Below, piece after piece: positions 1-8,570 of a stretch of DNA of 64,000 nucleotides (its first letter is position 1; every line of letters begins with the position of its first letter). The notes below the pieces were generated by a model. It ran no database searches and was not told the origin of the DNA. It worked only from the letters and a program-made list of their open reading frames with translations. A program made the position numbers and the translations under genes. The stretch comes from Serpentinimonas maccroryi (GTDB taxonomy: Bacteria; Pseudomonadota; Gammaproteobacteria; Burkholderiales; Burkholderiaceae_C): positions 124,001 to 188,000 of the forward strand of contig NZ_AP014569.1 in assembly GCF_000828915.1 (NCBI RefSeq). Reading direction: 5' to 3'.

Positions 1-565
1 CGCGGTGGCCGGTACGGTGCTGGTGGCCACCGACCGCCGCACCTCGGGCGCCATGGTCGAAGACCAAGGCATCGAAATGCGCGCCGCCAGCCGGCTGCGC
101 GCCGAGATCGGCAACCGCGGCCGCGTCAACGTCACCAGCTACAACCGGCGCGTGCTCATCACCGGCGAAGTGGCCACCGAAGCCGACCGTGCGCTGGCGC
201 TGCGCGTGGTGGCCGGGGTGGAAAACGTGCTGGCGGTGGTCGATGAGCTGGCCGTCATGGGGTCGCCTTCGCTCACCGCGCGCTCGGCCGATCTGCTAGT
301 GAGCGCGCGCGTGCGCGCTGGCCTGATCGACGCCGCCGACCTGTCTTCCAACGCGTTTTTGATCGTCACCGAGCGCGGCACCGTCTATCTGCTGGGCCGG
401 GTGACGGCGCGCGAAGCCGACCGGGCCACCGAAATCGCACGCCGCACCGCTGGCGTGCAGCGCGTGGTGCGGGTGTTCGAGCTCATCACCGAAGAAGAAC
501 TGGCGCGCATTGCACCGGCACCGGCGCCGGCCAGCGCGGCCCCCCGAACCCCCGCAGGCAACTAA
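1..565 (+). CDS. BON-domain periplasmic protein (5' end outside window)
   Basis: The frame is already open at base 2 and the visible first residues (VAGTVLVATDRRTSGA) are what normally follows the lipoprotein signal in YraP/DolP-type proteins, so the true start lies left of the window. About 187 residues are seen. They hold two BON domains (roughly residues 25-80 and 95-165; the repeated features are RVLITGEV and TVYLLGRV, each followed by an ADRA segment). Family knowledge: such proteins sit in the periplasm or on the outer membrane and help keep the envelope intact. The C-terminus is an Ala/Pro-rich tail. It converges on the reductase gene that follows on the other strand. The family call is firm; the exact role is not. 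Confidence 0.85.
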   Translation, partial: AVAGTVLVATDRRTSGAMVEDQGIEMRAASRLRAEIGNRGRVNVTSYNRRVLITGEVATEADRALALRVVAGVENVLAVVDELAVMGSPSLTARSADLLVSARVRAGLIDAADLSSNAFLIVTERGTVYLLGRVTAREADRATEIARRTAGVQRVVRVFELITEEELARIAPAPAPASAAPRTPAGN

Positions 566-644
566 AGGGCGCAGGGAAAGAGCGCAGGGAAAGGGCGCAG
601 AGGCAGAGGAGACGCGCGGGCAACAAGCGCGCCCCGCAGCGCCT

Positions 645-1547
645 CTAGCGCAGCCGCCGCACCAGGCTCGAGGTGTCCCAGCGGCCGCCGCCTATGCGCT
701 GCACGTCGGCGTAGAACTGGTCCACCAACGCCGTCACCGGCAGCGAGGCGCCGTTGCGCTGCGCCTCGGCCAGCACCAGCCCCAAGTCTTTGCGCATCCA
801 GTCCACCGCAAAGCCGAAGTCGAAGCGATCGGCCACCATGGTCGGGCCGCGCTGCTGCAGCTGCCAGCTCTGCGCCGCGCCTTGGCCGATGACCTCGAGC
901 ACCTGCCCCATGTCCAGCCCGGCGCGCTGGCCAAAAGCCACCGCCTCGCTCAAGCCCTGCAGCAGCCCAGCGATGCAGATCTGGTTCACCATTTTGGTGA
1001 GCTGCCCGGCGCCGCAGGGCCCCATCAGCGTCACGGCGCTGGCGTAGGCCTGCAAGGTGGGGCGCACGCGCTCGAAGGCCTCGGGTGCGCCGCCGCACAT
1101 CAGCGTGAGTTGCCCGTTTTGCGCCCCCAGTTGGCCGCCCGAGACCGGGGCGTCGAGAAAATGCAGCCCGCGCGCCCGTGCCAGCGCGTCGAACTCGCGC
1201 GCCAGCTCGACCGAGGCGGTGGTGTGGTCCACCAGCAGCGCGCCCGCGGCCAAGCCGGCCATGGCGCCGTGCTCGCCCAGCAGCACCGCGCGCACGTCGG
1301 CGTCGTTGCCCACGCAGCACAGCACCATGTCAGCCCCAAGCGCGGCCAGCCGCGGCGTGGGCTGGCTGGCGCCACCGAACTCGGCCACCCAGGCCTGCGC
1401 CTTGGCGGGGTTGCGGTTATAGACCGTGACCTGGTGCCCGGCTTGCGCCAGGTGGCCGGCCATGGGAAAGCCCATCGCGCCCAAGCCGATAAAGGCCAGC
1501 TTGAGCGGCGCCACAGCGGCGTGGGTTTTGGGGTTCAGACTGGGCAT
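645..1547 (-). CDS. NAD(P)-dependent 3-hydroxyisobutyrate dehydrogenase-like oxidoreductase
   Basis: This 300-residue protein belongs to the beta-hydroxyacid dehydrogenase family, which oxidises or reduces 3-hydroxy acids such as 3-hydroxyisobutyrate or tartronate semialdehyde with NAD(P). The Rossmann motif GLGAMG is at residues 21-26, the substrate-binding DAPVSGG segment lies in the middle, and the catalytic lysine is in GAGQLTKMVNQ. The length is typical apart from about 13 extra N-terminal residues before the first beta strand. The gene starts 6 bases after the pilU stop, so it is probably the third gene of a pilT-pilU transcript, although nothing in the enzyme suggests a role in pili. 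The exact substrate cannot be told. Confidence 0.9.
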   Translation of the reverse strand: MPSLNPKTHAAVAPLKLAFIGLGAMGFPMAGHLAQAGHQVTVYNRNPAKAQAWVAEFGGASQPTPRLAALGADMVLCCVGNDADVRAVLLGEHGAMAGLAAGALLVDHTTASVELAREFDALARARGLHFLDAPVSGGQLGAQNGQLTLMCGGAPEAFERVRPTLQAYASAVTLMGPCGAGQLTKMVNQICIAGLLQGLSEAVAFGQRAGLDMGQVLEVIGQGAAQSWQLQQRGPTMVADRFDFGFAVDWMRKDLGLVLAEAQRNGASLPVTALVDQFYADVQRIGGGRWDTSSLVRRLR

Positions 1548-1553
1548 GGTGGT

Positions 1554-2690
1554 TTAGAGGATTTGCAGGTGTTCGGTGCCCGCCCCCAGATCGGTGTTGC
1601 GGGCGCGCTGGCTTTGCAGCTTGATGCGCAGCTTGAGGTCGTTTTGCGAGTCGGCGTTGCGCAGGGCTTCTTCGTAGCTGATCAGGTTGGCCTCGAAGGC
1701 CGTAAAGAGCGACTGGTCGAAGGTCTGCATCCCGACCTCGACGCTCTTTTTCATGGTCTCCTTGAGCTCGTTGATCTCGCCCTTCATGATCTGGTCGGCG
1801 ATCAGGCCGCTGTGCAGCAAAATCTCGACCACGGCGTAGCGGCCCTTGCCGTCTTGGCGCGGCAGCAGGCGCTGCGCCACCATGCCGCGCAGGTTGAGCG
1901 AGACGTCCTTCAGAATCTGGGCGTGCACCGCTTCGGGGAAGAAGTTGATGATGCGCTCCATGGCCTGGTTGGCGCTGTTGGCGTGCAGCGTGGCCAAGCA
2001 CAAGTGCCCGGTTTCCGAGAACGAGATCGCGTGCTGCATGGTTTCGCGGTCCCGGATCTCGCCCATCAAAATCACGTTCGGCGCCTGGCGCAGCGAGTTT
2101 TTGAGGGCAACGTCCCAGCCGTCGGTGTCGAGCCCCACTTCGCGCTGCGTCACGATGCAGTTTTTGTGCTGGTGCACGAACTCCACCGGGTCTTCGATGG
2201 TCACGATGTGCTCGTGCGTGTGCTCGTTGCGCCAGTCCACCATGGCGGCCAGCGTGGTCGATTTGCCCGAGCCGGTGCCGCCCACCAAGATGCAGATGCC
2301 GCGCTTGGCCAGCGCCAGGTTTTTGAGCACCTGCGGCAGCCCCAGGCTGTCGATGGTCGGGATTTTGGCCGGAATGGTGCGCATCACCAGACCGACCTTA
2401 CCCATCTGCACAAAGGCGTTGACGCGAAAGCGCCCAATACCTCCGGGGGAAATGGCAAAGTTGCACTCCATGGTGCGTTCGAACTCGGCCGACTGCTTGT
2501 CGTTCATGAGCGCGCGCGCCAGCGCCTGCGTGTGCTGGCCCGAAAGCGGCTGCGGCGAGACCTTGGCGATCTTGCCGTCGACCTTGATCGCCGGCGGGAA
2601 GTCGGCGGTGAGAAACAAATCGCTGCCGTTGCGGCTCACCAGCAGGCGCAGCAGGTCGTTGACGAATTGGCTGGCTTGATCGCGTTCCAT
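1554..2690 (-). CDS. pilU: Type IV pilus retraction ATPase PilU
   Basis: PilU is the accessory retraction ATPase that works with PilT at the cytoplasmic base of the type IV pilus. The 378-residue protein has the Walker A motif GGTGSGKST at residues 137-145, the Asp-box TIEDPVEFVHQ, the Walker B region VILMGEIRD and the His-box GHLCLATLHANSA of secretion ATPases. The long C-terminal tail after the core (ending near GAGTEHLQIL) separates PilU from the shorter PilT. AGAGG lies just before the ATG. It follows pilT by 48 bases on the same strand. PilU-type tail and order make this assignment firm. Confidence 0.96.
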   Translation of the reverse strand: MERDQASQFVNDLLRLLVSRNGSDLFLTADFPPAIKVDGKIAKVSPQPLSGQHTQALARALMNDKQSAEFERTMECNFAISPGGIGRFRVNAFVQMGKVGLVMRTIPAKIPTIDSLGLPQVLKNLALAKRGICILVGGTGSGKSTTLAAMVDWRNEHTHEHIVTIEDPVEFVHQHKNCIVTQREVGLDTDGWDVALKNSLRQAPNVILMGEIRDRETMQHAISFSETGHLCLATLHANSANQAMERIINFFPEAVHAQILKDVSLNLRGMVAQRLLPRQDGKGRYAVVEILLHSGLIADQIMKGEINELKETMKKSVEVGMQTFDQSLFTAFEANLISYEEALRNADSQNDLKLRIKLQSQRARNTDLGAGTEHLQIL

Positions 2691-2738
2691 GGCGGCCTCT
2701 TTGGGGGGTAACTAAGCGGGGTTGGGGCTGGGCGGGGT

Positions 2739-3782
2739 TCAGCCGGGGAAGTTTTCCGGGATTTTGGCTTTGGCACGGGCCTCTGCCACGTGCACGCGGT
2801 TGCCACGCACCAGGTTCATCAGGCTCTGATCCAGCGTCTGCATGCCAAAGCCGTTGCCGGTCTGGATGGCCGAGTACATCTGCGCCACCTTGTTTTCGCG
2901 GATCAGGTTGCGGATCGCCGGCGTGCCCATCATGATCTCGTGCGCGGCCACGCGGCCGTTGCCGTCGGCGGTCTTGAGCAGGGTCTGCGAGATCACGGCC
3001 ACCAGCGACTCCGACAGCATGGCGCGCACCATCTCTTTTTCTTCGGGCGGAAAGACGTCGATGATGCGGTCGATGGTCTTGGCCGCGCTCGAGGTGTGCA
3101 GGGTGCCAAACACCAAGTGCCCGGTTTCGGCGGCGGTCATGGCCAAGCGGATGGTTTCAAGGTCGCGCATCTCGCCCACCAGCACCACGTCCGGGTCTTC
3201 GCGCAGGGCCGAGCGCAGCGCCGCCGCAAAGCTCAGCGTCATGGTACTGACTTCGCGCTGGTTGATCAGGCTTTTTTTGGATTCGTGCACGAACTCGATC
3301 GGGTCTTCGATCGTCAGGATGTGGCCGTAGTCGTTTTCGTTGCGGTGGTTGACCATCGCCGCCAGGGTGGTCGATTTGCCGGAACCGGTCGGGCCCGTGA
3401 CCAGCACCAAGCCGCGCGGCTTGAGCGCGAGGTCGGCAAAAATTTTGGGGCAGTTGAGGTCTTCGAGCGAGAGGATTTTGGATGGAATGGTGCGAAACAC
3501 CGCCGCCGCGCCGCGCTTTTGGTTGAAGGCGTTGACACGAAAGCGCGCCAAGCCCTCGATTTCGAATGAGAAATCGACCTCGAGGAACTCCTCGTAGTGC
3601 TTGCGCTGGGCGTCGTTCATGATGTCATAGACCATGGCGTGCACCTGCTTGTGCTCGAGCGGCTCGACGTTGAGGCGGCGCACGTCGCCGTGCACCCGTA
3701 TCATTGGCGGCAGGCCAGACGACAGGTGCAAGTCTGAGGCTTTGTTTTTGTGGCTGAAGGCCAGCAGCTGGGTGATGTCCAT
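2739..3782 (-). CDS. pilT: Type IV pilus retraction ATPase PilT
   Basis: PilT is the hexameric motor that depolymerises type IV pili and drives twitching. I placed the start at the ATG at 3782, giving 347 residues, the usual family length; the open frame runs much further upstream only because of high GC. Seen: N-terminal MDITQLLAFSHKNKASDLHL, Walker A GPTGSGKST at 130-138, Asp-box TIEDPIEFVH, Walker B DVVLVGEMRD, His-box GHLVFGTLHTSSA and the PilT-specific retraction motif AIRNLIRE. It is divergent from yggS with only 33 bases between the two starts, so the promoters of both lie in or across that gap. It is the first gene of pilT-pilU-reductase. Confidence 0.97.
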   Translation of the reverse strand: MDITQLLAFSHKNKASDLHLSSGLPPMIRVHGDVRRLNVEPLEHKQVHAMVYDIMNDAQRKHYEEFLEVDFSFEIEGLARFRVNAFNQKRGAAAVFRTIPSKILSLEDLNCPKIFADLALKPRGLVLVTGPTGSGKSTTLAAMVNHRNENDYGHILTIEDPIEFVHESKKSLINQREVSTMTLSFAAALRSALREDPDVVLVGEMRDLETIRLAMTAAETGHLVFGTLHTSSAAKTIDRIIDVFPPEEKEMVRAMLSESLVAVISQTLLKTADGNGRVAAHEIMMGTPAIRNLIRENKVAQMYSAIQTGNGFGMQTLDQSLMNLVRGNRVHVAEARAKAKIPENFPG

Positions 3783-3815
3783 CGACTCGTCCAAATTTGA
3801 TATGACCACAACATT

Positions 3816-4520
3816 ATGACAACGATTGACCACCGGCTGCTGCAGGTGCGGGCGCGCATCGCCCGGGCCTGTGCCCAGCACGGCCGCGATCCGGCCGGCG
3901 TGGCCTTGCTTGCGGTGAGCAAAACCATGAGCCCGGCGGCGGTGCGGGAGGCGGTGCACGCCGGTCAGCGCGCCTTTGGCGAGAACTACGTGCAAGAAGG
4001 GGTGGACAAAATCGCCGCCTTGCGCGCCTTGGGTTGCACCGGTTTGCAGTGGCATTACATTGGCGCGCTGCAAAGCAACAAAACGCGTGCCGTGGCCGAG
4101 CACTTCGACTGGGTGCACGGCATCGAACGGCTGGCCATCGCCCAGCGCCTGAGCGCGCAGCGCCCGCCCGGGCTTGCGCCGCTGCAGGTGTGCATCCAGG
4201 TCAACCTCGACGGTGGGCGCAACAAGGCCGGCGTGTCCGCGCCCGAGGCGCTGGCGCTGGCGCAGCAGCTGCTGGAGCTGCCGCGCTTGCGCCTGCGTGG
4301 CTTGATGTGCATCCCCGAGCCATTGCCCGACTTTGCCGCCCAGTGCGCGCTGTTTGGCCAGCTGCGCGCGCTGCTGGCCCAGCTGCAAGCGGCGTGGCCG
4401 CCGGGTGCGGCCGCGCTCGACACCCTGTCGATGGGCATGAGCGCCGACCTCGAGGCGGCCGTCGCCAGCGGCAGCACGCTGGTGCGCGTGGGCAGTGCGA
4501 TCTTTGGCCCGCGCGCTTAA
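3816..4520 (+). CDS. YggS family pyridoxal phosphate homeostasis protein
   Basis: This 234-residue cytoplasmic protein binds pyridoxal 5'-phosphate on a fold like that of alanine racemase but without known catalysis; the family keeps vitamin B6 and amino acid pools in balance. The PLP lysine is in VSK (K36), followed by the conserved FGENYVQE segment, the HYIGALQSNKT motif and the C-terminal LSMGMSADLEAAV and GSAIFG motifs. The length is normal. The gene sits back to back with pilT, a pairing common in proteobacteria. Its stop overlaps the stop of the histidine kinase gene on the other strand (TTAA at 4517-4520). Confidence 0.95.
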   Translation: MTTIDHRLLQVRARIARACAQHGRDPAGVALLAVSKTMSPAAVREAVHAGQRAFGENYVQEGVDKIAALRALGCTGLQWHYIGALQSNKTRAVAEHFDWVHGIERLAIAQRLSAQRPPGLAPLQVCIQVNLDGGRNKAGVSAPEALALAQQLLELPRLRLRGLMCIPEPLPDFAAQCALFGQLRALLAQLQAAWPPGAAALDTLSMGMSADLEAAVASGSTLVRVGSAIFGPRA

Positions 4521-5722
4521 GGGGTTGTGGCAGCGCCCGCCTCGGGCAAGGAGAAGTAGAAGGTGCTGCCTTGGTCGGGGGCGCTGTCGGCCCAGATGCG
4601 ACCGCCGTGGCGCTCGACGATGCGCCGGCACAGCGCCAGCCCGATGCCCACGCCCTCGAAGTCGCGCGCGCGGTGCAGGCGCTGGAACACGCCAAACAGG
4701 CGCTCGGCGCGCTGGGTGTCGAAGCCGACGCCGTTGTCTTGCACCCAGAACACCAGCTCGGGCGCGCCCTCGGGGCTGGTCTGCGGGCGCCAGCCGACGC
4801 GGATTTCCACCCGCGGGCGCGGTCGGCTGTATTTGAGCGCGTTGGCCAGCAGGTTGTCCCACACCTGGCTGAGCAGCCGTGGGTCGCCTTGCACCTGCGG
4901 CAGCTCGGGCGGCAGCTGCCAGCACAGGCTGTCGCTGGGGCGTTGCAAGGCGGGGTCGTGCAGCACGCGGTTGCGGCTGGAGTGCAGCAGGTCGGTCATC
5001 GACAGCTCGCGCCGTTGCAGCGCCGAGCGGCCCAAGCGCGAAAAGGCCAGCAGACCGTCGATGAGCTGGCCCATGTGTTCGGCCGCCGAACCGATGGTGG
5101 CCAGGTGCCGCTGCACCTCGGGCCCCAGTTCGGGCCCCAGGTCTTCGCGCAGCAGCTCGAGGTAGCTGCTGATGTGGCGCAACGGTGCGCGCAGATCGTG
5201 CGACACCGAGGCGCTGAAGGCTTCGAGGTCGTGGTTGATTTCTTGCAACTGGCGCGTGCGCTCTTGCACCCGGGCTTCGAGCGCGCTGTTGAGCTGCTCG
5301 AGCAGCTCGAGCAGGCGCTTGGTCTCGGTCTGGTCGCGCATCAGGCAGGCGTAGCCCTGCAGCTCGCCCGCCTCCGGGTCGTGCAAGGCGGTGAGCACGG
5401 TCTGGGCCCAGAACAGGCTGCCGTCGGCGCGCTGCTGCCAGCCCGGGGTTTCGCTCTGGCCCAGCAGGGTGGCGCGCTCGATGCCCAGCGTCATCGGGTC
5501 GGCGGCGTCGTCGGCTTGCGGACCGGGCTCGGTGTGGGGCTCGGCACCGGGCTGCGTGCCGGGCTGGGTAGCGCTGGCCTGCGGCTGGCGCACCGGGGCA
5601 AAGCAGGCCACGCTCTGGCCCAGCATCTGCGGCGCGCTCCAGCCCAGCAGGCGCTCGGCGCTGGGCGTCCAGTCGCTGACGCGGCCGTCGGCGTCGAGGA
5701 AAAAAATGGCCGCGTCGCGCAA
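4517..5722 (-). CDS. PAS-domain sensor histidine kinase
   Basis: The protein reads a PAS domain (about residues 1-130), a short coiled coil (RLLELLEQLNSALEARVQE), a HisKA dimerisation domain with the phospho-accepting His in ASVSHDLRAPLRH (near residue 175) and a HATPase domain (N-box WDNLLANALKY, G1 DNGVGFD, G2 GVGIGLALCRR). No transmembrane segment is seen, so it is probably cytosolic. The PAS domain carries a Pro/Gln/Glu-rich insertion at about residues 46-76, unusual inside this fold. The start is unsure: 5722 is a TTG, and the frame stays open upstream (LNRTQTRAEHWTLLAEA) into the end of the FAD oxidase gene, so the real start may overlap that gene. No response regulator lies next to it. 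Confidence 0.85.
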   Translation of the reverse strand: MRDAAIFFLDADGRVSDWTPSAERLLGWSAPQMLGQSVACFAPVRQPQASATQPGTQPGAEPHTEPGPQADDAADPMTLGIERATLLGQSETPGWQQRADGSLFWAQTVLTALHDPEAGELQGYACLMRDQTETKRLLELLEQLNSALEARVQERTRQLQEINHDLEAFSASVSHDLRAPLRHISSYLELLREDLGPELGPEVQRHLATIGSAAEHMGQLIDGLLAFSRLGRSALQRRELSMTDLLHSSRNRVLHDPALQRPSDSLCWQLPPELPQVQGDPRLLSQVWDNLLANALKYSRPRPRVEIRVGWRPQTSPEGAPELVFWVQDNGVGFDTQRAERLFGVFQRLHRARDFEGVGIGLALCRRIVERHGGRIWADSAPDQGSTFYFSLPEAGAATTP

Positions 5723-5769
5723 GGCCTCGGCCAGCAGCGTCCAGTGCTCGGCCCGGGTCTGGGTGCGGT

Positions 5770-7275
5770 TCAGAAGCGCTCCAGTTCGGGAAAGGCCAGG
5801 CGGCCGCCGCGCACCAGCATCTTGCCGTATTCGGCGCAGCGGTGCAGCGTCGGGATCACCTTGCCGGGGTTGAGCAAGCCCTTGGGGTCAAAGGCGCGCT
5901 TGACGCCAAACATCTGCTCGCGCTCCTCGGGGCTGAACTGCACGCACATGCTACTGAGTTTTTCCACCCCCACGCCGTGCTCGCCGGTGATGGTGCCGCC
6001 CATGGCGACGCTGGTCTCCAAAATGTCAGCCCCGAACAGTTCGCAGCGGCGCAGTTGGTCCGGGTCGCTGGCGTCGAACAAGATCAAAGGGTGCAGGTTG
6101 CCGTCGCCGGCGTGAAACACGTTGGCGCAGCGCAGCCCGTACTTGATCTCCATGGCCTGGATGGCGAGCAAGATGTCGGCCAAGCGCTTGCGCGGGATGG
6201 TGCTGTCCATGCACATGTAGTCGGGGCTGATGCGGCCGCTGGCCGGGAAGGCGTTTTTGCGCCCGCTCCAAAAACGCAGCCGCTCGGCTTCGTTCTGGCT
6301 CACGCTGATGGCACTGGCACCGCATTCGCGCAGCACCGCGCTCATGCGCCCGATTTCTTCTTCCACCTCTTCGGGCGTGCCGTCGCTCTCGCACAGCAGA
6401 ATCGCCGCCGCCGACAAATCGTAGCCGGCGTGCACGAAGTCTTCTACCGCCGCCGTCATGGGCTGGTCCATCATCTCGAGCCCGGCCGGGATGATGCCGG
6501 CGGCAATCACCGCCGCCACCGCGTCGCCGGCGGCGCGCACGTCGGCAAAGCTGGCCATGATGCAGCGCGCCAGTTGCGGTTTGGGTGTCAGGCGCACCGT
6601 GACTTCGGTCACCAGCGCCAACATGCCCTCGCTGCCCACCAGCAGCGCCAGCAAATCCAGCCCCGGGCTGTCGAGCGCCGTGCCGCCGAAGCGCACCGGC
6701 TCGCCGGCCATGGTGTAGCCATCGACTTGCAGCACGTTGTGCAGCGTCAGGCCGTACTTGAGGCAGTGCACGCCACCCGAGTTTTCGGCCACGTTGCCGC
6801 CGATGGTGCAGGCGATCTGACTGCTCGGGTCGGGTGCATAGTACAGGCCATGCGCCGCCGCCGCTTCGCTGATGGCCAAGTTGCGCACCCCGGCTTGCAC
6901 CACGGCGGTTTGCGCCAGCGGGTCGATGCGCAAAATGCGGTTGAACTTGGCCAGGCCCAAAGTCACGCCCAGGGTGTGCGGCATGGCCCCGCCCGATAGC
7001 CCCGTGCCAGCGCCGCGCGCCACCACCGGCACGTCCAGCAGGTGGCAGGTGCGCAGCACGGCCTGCACCTGGTCGTAGTTTTCGGGCAGCGCCACGCACA
7101 GCGGCCGCTCGCGGTAGGCGGTCAGGCCATCGCACTCGTAGGGCGTGGTGTCTTCGGGGGTGTAGAGCAGCGCGTGCGCCGGCAGCACGGCGGCCAGCGC
7201 GCGCACCACCTCGGCTTGGCGCTGGGCGCGCACGCCGGGGCCGGGTCGATTAGGGGTGAGGGTGGCGGTTGCCAT
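5770..7275 (-). CDS. FAD-linked oxidase, glycolate/lactate dehydrogenase subunit GlcD family
   Basis: This 501-residue flavoprotein oxidises a 2-hydroxy acid such as glycolate or D-lactate. It has the PCMH-type FAD-binding domain in the first half (VVARGAGTGLSGGAMP, then IGGNVAENSGG) and the C-terminal cap domain with the metal-binding NVFHAGDGNLHP and the TGEHGVGVEK motif near the end. Both are typical of GlcD and of D-lactate dehydrogenases. The GlcE and GlcF partners are not next to it, so it may work alone or with subunits encoded elsewhere. The histidine kinase gene follows downstream on the same strand, about 48 bases away or overlapping. Confidence 0.92.
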   Translation of the reverse strand: MATATLTPNRPGPGVRAQRQAEVVRALAAVLPAHALLYTPEDTTPYECDGLTAYRERPLCVALPENYDQVQAVLRTCHLLDVPVVARGAGTGLSGGAMPHTLGVTLGLAKFNRILRIDPLAQTAVVQAGVRNLAISEAAAAHGLYYAPDPSSQIACTIGGNVAENSGGVHCLKYGLTLHNVLQVDGYTMAGEPVRFGGTALDSPGLDLLALLVGSEGMLALVTEVTVRLTPKPQLARCIMASFADVRAAGDAVAAVIAAGIIPAGLEMMDQPMTAAVEDFVHAGYDLSAAAILLCESDGTPEEVEEEIGRMSAVLRECGASAISVSQNEAERLRFWSGRKNAFPASGRISPDYMCMDSTIPRKRLADILLAIQAMEIKYGLRCANVFHAGDGNLHPLILFDASDPDQLRRCELFGADILETSVAMGGTITGEHGVGVEKLSSMCVQFSPEEREQMFGVKRAFDPKGLLNPGKVIPTLHRCAEYGKMLVRGGRLAFPELERF

Positions 7276-7386
7276 GGCGGGCCTCTGGGGTTGGTTGCAT
7301 GTTCCCTGCTCCTGACTGCTTTTTTGGGATTCTATCTGTCTGGTTGAGGTGTGGATTAGGCCAGGCCAAAGCGGACGAAATTGCGC

Positions 7387-7392
7387 TATAAT
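7387..7392 (+). promoter_or_regulatory. -10 box of the tRNA-Val promoter
   Basis: A perfect TATAAT lies 12 bases before the mature 5' end of tRNA-Val, so transcription would begin around 7398-7400 and leave a very short leader. No good -35 box is seen at the usual distance. Confidence 0.6.
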
Positions 7393-7404
7393 TTGAGGCT
7401 TGAT

Positions 7405-7479
7405 GGGTGATTAGCTCAGCGGTAGAGCACTGCCTTCACACGGCAGGGGTCACATGTTCGATCCATGTATCACCCACCA
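7405..7479 (+). tRNA. tRNA-Val (anticodon CAC)
   Basis: The full cloverleaf can be folded by eye: acceptor GGGTGAT with ATCACCC, D-arm GCTC/GAGC, anticodon stem CTGCC/GGCAG with loop TTCACAC (anticodon CAC at 7437-7439, reading GTG), T-arm ACATG/CATGT with loop TTCGATC, discriminator A and an encoded CCA end at 7477-7479. GTG is the main valine codon of this GC-rich genome. Confidence 0.97.
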
Positions 7480-7484
7480 CCAAG

Positions 7485-7501
7485 CCCTTGCTGCGCAAGG
7501 G
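7485..7501 (+). terminator. Hairpin just downstream of tRNA-Val
   Basis: A perfect 7-bp stem (CCCTTGC/GCAAGGG) with a TGC loop begins 5 bases after the CCA end. There is no T tract, so it may be a processing or stop signal for the tRNA transcript rather than a classic terminator. Confidence 0.35.
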
Positions 7502-7629
7502 GCGGCCAAGCCGATTCAGCGCTGGTGCCGGTGCCTTCTTCACATCCCAAATCCTGCTTCGCTTTTGGCGCAGCTGTGCCCGCGCCGCCCGCCTTGCCGG
7601 GGCTGCGCGCCGATCGAATCGGATCGGCT

Positions 7630-8514
7630 TTAATCCAAAGCTTTCTTGAGCCACTCGGCAAAAGCCGCACATTCCCAGCGGTCCATGGTGCCGGTGCGCC
7701 AGCACAGGTAGTGCGCGTGCGGGCTGGGCACCGGGGCGCGAAAGGCGTCGGCTTCCCCTAAGCGCACCAGCGCGCCGGTCTCGAGCCAGGGTGCGCCTAG
7801 GCGCAGCCGCACCAGCGCCACGCCCATGCCGGCGGCGGCGCCGTCGCACATCAGGCCGATGTCGTTGAACTGCGAGCCGTCGCTGGGTTCGGGCCAGTCG
7901 AGGTGCTGGGCCGCAAACCAAGTGCGCCAGGGCTCGAGCGGGCTGCGCAGCAGCGGCACGCCTTCGAGGTCGGCGGCGCAATCGAAGGGGCCGTGCGCGC
8001 GCACAAAAGCCGGTGAGGCCAGCGGCAGCACCGCGTCTTTGACCAGGCAGATGTGCTCCACGTCGGCGTAGCGCCCGGTGCCGAAGCGGATGGTGAGGTC
8101 GGCGTCTTCGGCCACCACGTCGAGCAGCGGGATGCTGATCTGTAGCGTTAGGTCGATCTCGGGGTAGGCTTGGGCAAACTGCTGCAACCGCGGCATCACC
8201 AGCGAGCGCGCAAAGGTGGGCGTGACCGCCAGCCGCAGCTTGCGCCGCCCCGGGCTGGGCTGGTGGCTGGGAAAGCGCTGCAGGGCCAGCAGGCCCTCGC
8301 GCACGTGCGCCAAGTATTCGCTGCCCTCGGTGGTGAGCGAAAAATCGGCGCGGCCAAAGAGCTTGACGCCCAAAATCTGCTCGAGTTGCTTGACGCGGTG
8401 GCTGACCGCGCTGGGGGTGACGCACAGCTCTTCGGCCGCCTGCGTGACGCTGCGCAGCCGCGCCAGCGCCTCGAAGGTGAGCAGGCACTGGATGGGGGGG
8501 ATGCGGGCGGGCAT
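7630..8514 (-). CDS. LysR-type transcriptional regulator (GcvA-like)
   Basis: A 294-residue LysR regulator. The winged helix-turn-helix is at about residues 1-60 (LLTFEALARLRSVTQAAEEL, TPSAVSHRVKQLE), followed by the linker helix and a periplasmic-binding-like effector domain. The start MPARIPPIQ fits GcvA-like members, which often begin with Pro-rich residues before the LLTFEA helix; the frame is open far upstream but only over purU antisense. It lies downstream of purU on the same strand with 56 bases between. PurU and glycine cleavage regulation are linked in other bacteria, so a one-carbon role is possible but not shown. Its target genes cannot be told from the window. Confidence 0.9.
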   Translation of the reverse strand: MPARIPPIQCLLTFEALARLRSVTQAAEELCVTPSAVSHRVKQLEQILGVKLFGRADFSLTTEGSEYLAHVREGLLALQRFPSHQPSPGRRKLRLAVTPTFARSLVMPRLQQFAQAYPEIDLTLQISIPLLDVVAEDADLTIRFGTGRYADVEHICLVKDAVLPLASPAFVRAHGPFDCAADLEGVPLLRSPLEPWRTWFAAQHLDWPEPSDGSQFNDIGLMCDGAAAGMGVALVRLRLGAPWLETGALVRLGEADAFRAPVPSPHAHYLCWRTGTMDRWECAAFAEWLKKALD

Positions 8515-8570
8515 GGGTCGGATTTTGTGGGTGCGATTTCGGCCGTTGGGCGCAGTTGCCTCTAGGCCCC

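Noticed and set aside
510-2711. A 733-codon open frame on the plus strand opposite pilU and the reductase gene
   Set aside because: It is antisense to two clear genes and has the Arg/His/Gln/Ala-rich composition of a GC-bias shadow with no family features.
4034-6115. A 693-codon plus-strand frame across the end of yggS, the kinase and the oxidase
   Set aside because: Overlaps three recognised genes and lacks any protein-like pattern.
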